Of a DNA stretch of 64,000 nt, positions 17,801 through 26,800 are shown one piece after another. The notes beneath the pieces were generated by a model. It ran no database searches. It had not been told where the DNA came from and was given only the letters and a program-made list of their open reading frames with translations. The translations under genes and the position numbers were made by a program. Every line of letters starts with the position of its first letter. The stretch's first letter is position 1. Source of the stretch: Rhodoplanes sp. (GTDB lineage Bacteria; Pseudomonadota; Alphaproteobacteria; Rhizobiales; Xanthobacteraceae). The stretch lies in contig NZ_JACAAX010000005.1 of assembly GCF_013377085.1 (NCBI RefSeq), forward strand, positions 1 through 64,000, read 5' to 3'.

Positions 17801-20800
17801 CATCCTGATCAATCACGGCGCGCTGCTCGACCTGTCGGGCGGCGGCCGCGTCGACCGGAACGGCAAGCTCAATCTCTCGGCCCACGGCGGCAATCTGAGC
17901 CTCTATGCCGAGACGAGCTGGTTCGAGATCGCAAGCTGGGTCAATCTCGGCCTCGAAGGCACGTTGAGCGGCTTCCGCATCACCGGCCAGACCTATTCGT
18001 CGAAGTCCAACGGTATTCAACCTTTCCTGCAGATCAACCCCGACACGATCAATGCGCGCGTCTCGATCGACGCCTACGCGATCCGGGCGCAGGGTTTTGC
18101 CGGCGGCGGCACCTTCACGTTGACGACGCCGGAGTTCGCGTTCAGCGACGACACGGCCAGCACCGCGAGCGCCAAAGCCACGCGGCTGCCGCTGTCGTTC
18201 TTCTCCAGCGCCGGCTTTTCCAGCTACAAGATCACGTCCTACAAGACCGATCTGTTCACGAATCCGTTCAACAACGGGCTGGGTGGTACCGACGCCATTC
18301 TGGCGACGCAGACGCTGACGGTCGGTGTCGGTCAGACGCTCAATCTCGTGCAGTCGGTGCTGCCGGCGCAGACCGCCGCCCAGCTCACGGCCTTGCGCGC
18401 CCTCGGCACCGGCGGCGATCTGTTCTCGGTGCTGACGCCGGGCGTGCCGGCGGATGCGTACGACCAGAAGCCGGTCAGCCTCACGCTCGGCGGCCTGCTC
18501 GAGCTGCATGTCGCCCAGGGCGGCAGCGTGACGGGTGCGGCGGGCGCGAGCCTCGGAATCTCCGCCCTTTTCAACGAGGGCACCATCCGGCTGCCGGGCG
18601 GCACCATCGTCCAGCAGACGATCCTGCCGCCGCTCTACACGATCGCCGGCACGCTCGGCATCCGTGCGCTGTCGGACGCGTTCACAATCAATCCCGACGG
18701 CAGCATCAGCGAGGCGACGCTCAGCAAGGTGGCGGGGCTGACCAACGCGCAGCTCGCCGGCGCCGGCTCGCCGGCGGGCCAGACCCATCCGATCTACGAG
18801 CTCGGCCTGCTCGACCCGGGCGAGGGGATCAGGCTGGCGTCCGGCAGCGTCACCGACCTGTCCGGCGTCAGCCTACGCAATCCCGATGCGGTCGGTTCTC
18901 TCGGGCAGCCGATCGTCACCGGCCGCATCGTCGCCGGCGGCACGCTCGCGACCCTGCCGGTCGCCGCGCTCACCGGCCAGACGCTGTTCCGGGCCGCGCT
19001 GCTGTCGCCCTATCTGGATCTGTCGGTCGAAACCTCCGTCCAGAACGGCACGACGACGACGGCGCTCGGCGTGGTGCAGGCCGGCCGCAGCCTGGTGGTG
19101 GCGCCGGGTGCGGTCGTTGATCTGTCGGGCACCTCCGACCTCTACGAACAGCCTGTCGTGGGCGGGACGCTGGGCCGCGCCGGCGCCACGGTCGCGACGC
19201 CGGTGTGGAGCGATGCCGGCACGCTGTCGGCCGGTGCCGGCGCGACGTTGACGGGCGCCATCATCAAGGCCGTGGGCGGCGCCGCGCAGGCCGAGGGCGG
19301 CACGCTGGTGATGCTCGACCCGGTGCTGACCCAGCACGACCCGGCGACGCCGGCCGCCAATCTGGTCTCGGCCGACATGATCACGGCGGCCGGCTTCACG
19401 ACGCTGGTCGCGCTCGGCAGCGTCAGCAATGCGGGCGACGCGACGATCACGCTCGGCCGCGCGTTCTTCCTGGAAAGCCGGCCGGTGGTGGCCACGGGCT
19501 CGACCATCTCCCCGGAACTGAACATGCCGACGATCAAAACGGGCGGCGGCACGCTGACGATCGACGCTCCTTACGTCGCGCTGGTCAGCCCGTTCGAGAC
19601 GATGACGACCCCGGCGCTGGGAGCGCCGGGCAGCGGCCGCGTCGTGTTCGACGCCGAGGCGATCGACGTCACCGGCACGGTGCTGATCGACCGCTCGGTC
19701 GGCAGCGCCACGTTCAATGCGAGCGGCGACATCCGCCTCACCGGCGTGGTGCCGTATGTCACCACCACGACGCCGACCTTGACGGGCCGCCTCGCCGCCA
19801 ACGGCGATCTCGCCTTCACGGCCGCCCAGCTCTATCCGACCACCGGCTCGAGTTTCGCGATCACCACCACGGGCACCTCGTCGCCTTCGACCTCGAACGG
19901 CGGCCTGATCACGTTTGCCCGTGCCGGCGACGCGGTTCCGGTCGCGCCCTATTCGGCCGGCGGCAATCTCACGGTGGAGGCGGCCAATATCGTCCAAGGC
20001 GGCGTGATCCGGGTGCCGCTCGGCACCCTGACGCTCGGCGGCAGCAGCGCCACGGTCTTCGCGCCGGCGACCCAAAACCTGACGCTGGCGGCGGGCGGCA
20101 TCACCTCGGTGTCGGCCAACGGCCTCGTCATCCCCTACGGCACCACCACGGACCAGACGGAGTGGTACTTCGCCCCGACCGCGACCGATGCGCTCGCGGC
20201 GCCGCCACAAAAGCTGCTCGGCCTGTCCGGTCGCAACATCAGCATCCAGGCCGGCGCCACCGTCGATCTCACGGGCGGCGGCGACGTCTACGCCTACGAG
20301 TTCGTGCCCGGCACCGGCGGCTCGCGCGACGTCCTCAACCGCCTCAACCCCGACGCCTATACGAGCCGGACCGGCACGCAATATCCCGACGGCCGGCAGG
20401 TCTATGCGATCGTGCCGGGGCTGTCGAGCAACCCGGTCGCCGCCTACGATCCGATCTATTCGGCCGGCTATGGGAGCCTGTCGTCGGTGACGGGAGCCGG
20501 GACGCGGGTGTGGCTCGACGGCGGCAACGGGCTTTCGGCCGGCTGGTACACGCTGCTGCCGGCCCAGTACGCGACGCTGCCGGGCGGCTTGCGGGTGGTC
20601 GAGATGACCGGCGCCGGGACCATCGCGGCCGGCACCACCGCCAGGCTTCTCGACGGCTCGGTGCTGACCACCGGGCGGTACGGCAGCGCGCTGTCGGGCG
20701 CGGCGCAGTCGGCCCAGCGCGTGTTCGAGGTGATGCCGCGGGACGTGATCGACGCCAAGTCGAAGATCACCCTGACCACCGGCAACAGCTACTTCGCCAC

Positions 20801-23800
20801 GCTGGCGGCGCATGCCGGCGCGGTGGTACCGCGGCTGCCGCTCGACGCCGGGCGGCTGGTCGTGAACGCGAGCGCGACCCTCGAGGTCGACACCGTGGCC
20901 TCGACGACGGCCGCAGCCGGCGGCCGCGGCGCCCAGGTCGACATCACCGGCCCGAGCATCGACATTCTGGCGAGCCTCGCCGGCGCGCCGGCCGACGGCG
21001 CCCTGCACATCACGGCGGCGAGCCTGTCGAACCTGAATGCCGACAGCCTCCTGGTCGGCGGCACCCGCACCGACAACGCCGACGGCACCACGACGCTCCT
21101 GGTCGCGGCGCAGACCCTCCTGCTCGCCAACGACGCGGGAAGCCCGCTGAAGGCCGGCGAGATCCTGCTCGCGGCGACCGGCACGCTGACGCTCGCCGAC
21201 GGCGCCGCCGTGACGGCCACCGGCACGCTCTCCGACCGCCGCACCGGGGCCTACAAGATCGGCTCCGACACGGTGGCTGGCACCGGCGCGCTGGTGCGCG
21301 TCGCCAACGGCCCGCAGCGCCTGGTTGCCCGCACCAACGCCGCGACCACGGCGCGCCTCGCGGTCGGCGCCGCGACGCTCGACGGCACGGCCGTGATGTT
21401 CGACTCGAGCGGCGCCGACACGATCGATCCCGGCCTGGTGCTGCGCAACGCAAAGTACGTGGCGCTGGGCGCGCCACGGATCGGCTTCGGCGCCAACCCA
21501 GCGAGCTACAACGGCCTGGTCGTCACCGACGCGCTGGTGGCGACGCTGACCGGGAGCGGCGCGGCGCTCACCGTGCGCTCGCAATCGTCGATCGACTTCG
21601 CCGCCGGCACCTACAATTTCGCCGACATCGGCTTCGACGCCGCCGCGCTGTCCGGCCTCGACAACGGCGACGTCGTGATCAGCGGCAACACCGTCAGCCT
21701 CGGCAATGCCGGCGCCGCCGGTACGGTGTGCACGACCTGCAGCGCCGGCACCGGCACGCTCGCCATCGCGGCCAAGGACATCGTCTTCACCGGCGGCGCG
21801 ATGGCGACCGTGGCGTCCAAGCTCACCACCAGCGTTCCGGTCAAACTCGCCGCCGACACGACGGTGATGCTGCCGGCCGGCACCGTGATCGTGACCGGCA
21901 CCTTAAATGGCCAAAACGTCACCGCGACGCTCCGGGCGCCGACGGCGATCATCGTGCCGGCCGGCACGGCGCTCACCGCCACGGGCGGCACCGGCTTCGT
22001 GCTGCCCGACGGCGCCGACGGCACCGTGGCGGCCGGCAGCACCGTCACGTTCGCCGGCCTGACCCTGAGCCTGCCGGCGGGATCGAGCTACTACTTCCCC
22101 AACGGGTTCAGTTCGACGTCCGGGGCCGGCAGTTTCGGGCTGATCACCGCCGTAACGACGACCGTGCCGGTCGGCACCCAGACCGTGCTCGCGGCCGACG
22201 CGACCGCGCAGGCGACCAGCTTCTTCCGCGGCGTGACGCTGGCGGCGTCGAACGGCGTGTTCGCGCAAGGCGCGGGGAGTGCGCTCAGCGTCGGCGCCGC
22301 GCCACTCACGATCCACACGCCGTATCTCGGCGATCGCGCCACCGCGCTCGCCTCCGGCGCCACGGCCGCGATCCCCGACCTGACGCTGACCTCGGCCGCC
22401 GCCGTGACGATCGACACGCTCCGGGTGGGCGCGCGTCCGGTCGTTGCCGGCATTCCGGGCAGCGACATCGCGATCAGCGGGCAGTCCGTATCGGTCGCCG
22501 GCACCGATATCCGCGCCACCGCCGGCCGGCTGTTGATCAGCTCCGCCACCGGCATCGCGCTGTCGGGCGGCGCGATCCTGGAGGCGCCGGGCTACACCGC
22601 GCGCTTTGGCGACAGCGCCGACCCGGTCTATGCCGATGCCGCCGGCGGCGCCGTCACGCTCGCCGCCAAGGCGGGCGCCATCAGCCTCGGCGATGCGACG
22701 CTGTCGGTCGGCGGCGGCACCGGCAATGCCGGCACGCTGACGCTGTCGGTGCCGAACGGCGCGATCGACCTCGGCACCGCGACGCTGAACGGCACCGGCG
22801 GGCCGAATGGGGCCGGCGGCACCTTCGCGCTCGACACCAGCGGCAACGTCGATCTCGTCGCGCTCAATACGCGCGTCGGCGCTTTCGGCTTCACCGGCGG
22901 CTTCAACGTTCACACCGACGCGGGCAATCTGGTGCTCGCCGCCGGGCAGAGGCTGCGCTCCGGGTCGGTGAACCTCACGGCAGATGGCGGTTTTGTCGAT
23001 ATCGCCGGCACCATCGACACCTCGGGCGTCAACGGCGGCGACGTCGCGCTGTACGGCCGCGCCGGCGTGCGGCTCGCCAGCAGCGCGGTGATCAATGCCT
23101 ATGCGACCGGCTATGCGGCCGACGACACCCGCCAGGCCAAGGCCGGCAATGTCACGCTCGGCACCGACTTCGTCACCTCGAGCATCAATTCGGACGGTTC
23201 GGTGTCGGGCAGCAGCGGCGCGATCAGTATCGCGCGCGGCGCCGTCATCGACGTCGCGGCCAAGCGGCCGGGCGACCGGCTGGTGCCCTATTATCTGAAC
23301 GGGGCGAAATACTATCATTACGTCGAGGGCGACGTCGGCGGCACACTGACGCTGCGCGCCCCGGTGACCGGGACGGGGGGCAACCGCACCGTCGCTATCA
23401 CGGTCGACGACGCCTCCAGCGTCAGGGGCGCCAGCGCCGTCAACCTGGTCGGCTTCCAGCGCTGGGATCTCGGCAAGGTCGCCGACAGCACGCTCTACAC
23501 CGGCGTCACCCGCGTCGGCACCACCGTCACGCTCGATGTCAGCGCCGGCCTCGACACCGCCAACACCGACGGCACGCTCACCACGGTCGCCGGCATCAAC
23601 TTTCTCGGCGACAAGGGCAACGGCGCCGTCACGACAGTGGTCGACTTCGTCCAGGGCTTTGCGCTCTCCGCCGGCAGCTATGGCGGGCTCGGCGGCCTGG
23701 CGTCGCTTCCCACCTTCCACGCCCAGCCCGGCATCGATCTGACCTACGCCGGCAACGTCACGCTGGCGTCGAACTGGAACCTCGGCGCCGGCATCGTCAA

Positions 23801-26800
23801 CCAGACCGCGGCGGTCGCCGGCAACGCCATGGCCTACAACGCCGGGCTGCTCAAGAACACGGTGGTGACCGGGCAGGAGGCCAACCTGCTGCTGAACTAT
23901 ACCCAGATGCTGTATCGGGTCGACGGCAGGATCACGGGCGAGCCGGCGGTTCTCAATCTGCGCGCCGGCGGCACGCTCGACCTCAAGGGCTCGATCACCG
24001 ACGGCTTCTTCACCTTCCGCGACCAGACCGATCCCGCCTATCTCAACAAGCTCGGAACCTCGGTCGGCAGCGTCGGTCTCACGGTCCAGGGCGGTTGCAG
24101 CGGCCTAACGTCGGGTGTCTGCAAGGTGCTGACAGAGTGGAGCGCCTTCACCGCCGTCTCAGGTAACCCGAGCTCCTATTTAGCCGTCACGTTCTCGCCC
24201 GGAGTCAACTCCTTCAACTATCTTGCGACCCCCAGCGCCGCCGTTGTCAATGCACCGCCCTACAATGCAGCCGCGAACTCGCCGGCCGCATTGGGCTCGT
24301 TCCCATCGGGAACGGGCGCCGGCACCAGCAGCGTCGCGAATGGCGGCGATCCGATCGGCAGCGCCGTGGTGTTTCCGCTCTTGGACAGCAGCGGGCGCGT
24401 CGCTCGCTCGACCTCCTACGACCTCGTCGCCGGCGCGGACGTTGTGACCGGTGGCATCGCTGCGCCCAGCGCCGATCCGAGCCGGACCGCAGCCGCGACG
24501 ACGGCGAACCTCATCGTCGAAGGCTTGTCGAGCTACACCTATGCGCGCAATACCGGTAGCTCCATCAGTGGCGTGGATTCGAGTGTTCTTTATATCGATG
24601 GTAACGCAACCTTCGGGGCTGCGACCAAACCGGCGACGACGGACGGCACCGTTGCGGTCGATCAGTGGATAACGAGACTGCAGGCGAGTGTGGCGGGCGC
24701 CAACGTGAAGTCTACCGGCGCGGCCGAACTGATTCTCAACTCCGCTAGCTCCAGCGGAACCGCGTTCACCCAATATATCGACAGCCTTTTCGTATCCTTC
24801 GCTACCGCACGGGGATTGACCCAGCTTACGACGGCTGGAACGGTGCCCAACAGCAGCAATTATAAGTATTACTACGCCAAACCGTACTTCCAGTACGTCA
24901 TGTCGGTGAGTACATTAAATGACTTTCTGACCAATTACATCAAGCCCAACGCAGCCACGATCGCGAGCTATTTCACCTACACGCCGCCCGCCGCGGGCAC
25001 CACCACCCAGCCGGTGACGGCCTACACCAAGTCGCTGGTCCGCACCGGCACCGGCAACATCACGCTCGCTGCGACCGGCAACATCGATCTGACCAACGGA
25101 CCTGTGACCATGATCGGCGGCTATCAGGTCGGCGGCACGTCGGTTTACACCGCCGGCCATCCGGTCGTCGCTGCCACCAGCATCGTCGCCGACCCGGAGA
25201 CGGGGCAGCTTGTCGCGATCAATCTGGCGAATGCGCTGCCGACCAGCAACAATCTCGCGGCCGCGAGTTCCTACGCTTATGGCATCAGCACCACGGCCAC
25301 CGCGCCATCGGCGTGGAGCGGCGTGCTGGTTGCCGATCCGGTCGCTCTGGAAGGCGGCGGCGCCATCACCGTCAGCGCCGGCGCCGACGTGCTCGGGCGA
25401 CGCGACGCATGGCTGCAGGTGTCGGGCGGCCTCGCCTGGACCGGCTCCAACGCCGAGCCGTGGCGGATCGGCGCCACCGGCGCCAATACCTACGCGGCGA
25501 TCAATCCGCAGGTGTTCACCGGCGGCGTCGCCACCCTCGGCGGCGGCAACATCGCCATCACGGCCGGCCGGAGCGTCTCCGATCTCGCGGTGGTCGCCAC
25601 CGATTCGCTCGCGACCGCGACCGCGACCGGAGCGGGCGTCTCGACCAAGGCGATCGCGGCCTTCGGCGGCGGCGACGTGACGATCGCGGCCGGCGGCAAC
25701 ATCTTCGGCGGCCGGGTCGACGTCGCCTCCGGCGCCGGCCTGATCACGGCGGGCGGCGACATCACCGCAAACGGCCGCATCCCTTCGAATCTCGGGCTCC
25801 TCAATCTGCTGCGGCTCTACATGTCCGATGCGACCATCGACATCGAGGCCGGCGGCAGCCTGACCCTGCAGGGCGTCGCCGCGCTCGGACCGAAGAAGTT
25901 CGAGAGCAACAGCGCCGACAACACCGTGATCATGAACAATCTCGCGGCCTCGACCTTCTACTCGGACAGGGCCGCGCTGAGCCTCGCCGCCAACGGCAGC
26001 GTCACCGTGACCAACCGGGACGACTATCTGCTCACCTACAGCGCCGGTGCGATCACGCCCGGCGGGCAGCAGGCCGTCTATCCGGGATCGCTCCGTGCCG
26101 TCGCGCTGACCGGCGACCTCGCGCCGGTCGCCGGCGGCGCCTACACGGCGAAAGCCATCCTGCTGGCGCCGAGCCCGGCCGGGCAGTTGTCGCTTTACGC
26201 CGGCGGCGACATCGCCGCGTCGACCATCGCCATGCTCGACACCGATCCCGGCTGGCTGCCGGGGGCGCTGTCGTCGTTCCAGGGCAGCTACACGGTCGGC
26301 ATCGGAGCCATCACGTCCGGCACGGCGCTCGCCTTCCCGGCCGTGCTGCCGAGCACGAGCGACATCACGAAGCGCCAGCAGCACGCCAAGACCATCACCC
26401 ATGCGAACGATCCCGAGCCGGTGCGGATCTATGCCGGCGGCGACATCGGCGGGGCGAGCGGCGGGGTGATCCTGTCGGTGCCGAAACAGGCCCGCGTCTT
26501 CGCCGGCGAGGACATCGTCAACATGATGTTCTTCGGCCAGAACCTCGCCTCGACCGACATCACCCGGATCGTCGCCGGCCGCGACATCACCGCCACCACG
26601 GTGCTCACCAAGCCGGGCGGCGCGAACGGGATCGGTACGCCGGAGCCGGCCCTGCAAGGCAACACCTTCGTGATCGGCGGGCCCGGCGATTTCACCATCG
26701 AGGCCGGGCGCGATCTCGGGCCGTTCCTCAATTCGGCGACCGTGACCTCGTCGGGCAAGACCGTGAGCTATGGCGGCGGCATCCTGTCGATCGGCAACGA

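Noticed and set aside
14819-19120. Long open frame (1433 codons) overlapping the start of the giant gene in another frame
   Set aside because: Arg/His-rich composition with no domain pattern; it is the frame shadow expected from high-GC coding DNA. The overlapping frame has signal peptide, TPS domain and consistent repeats.
16131-21584. Two long minus-strand frames (885 and 903 codons) opposite the giant gene
   Set aside because: Arg/Asp/Ala-rich antisense shadows of codon third-position G/C, with no start context or family resemblance.
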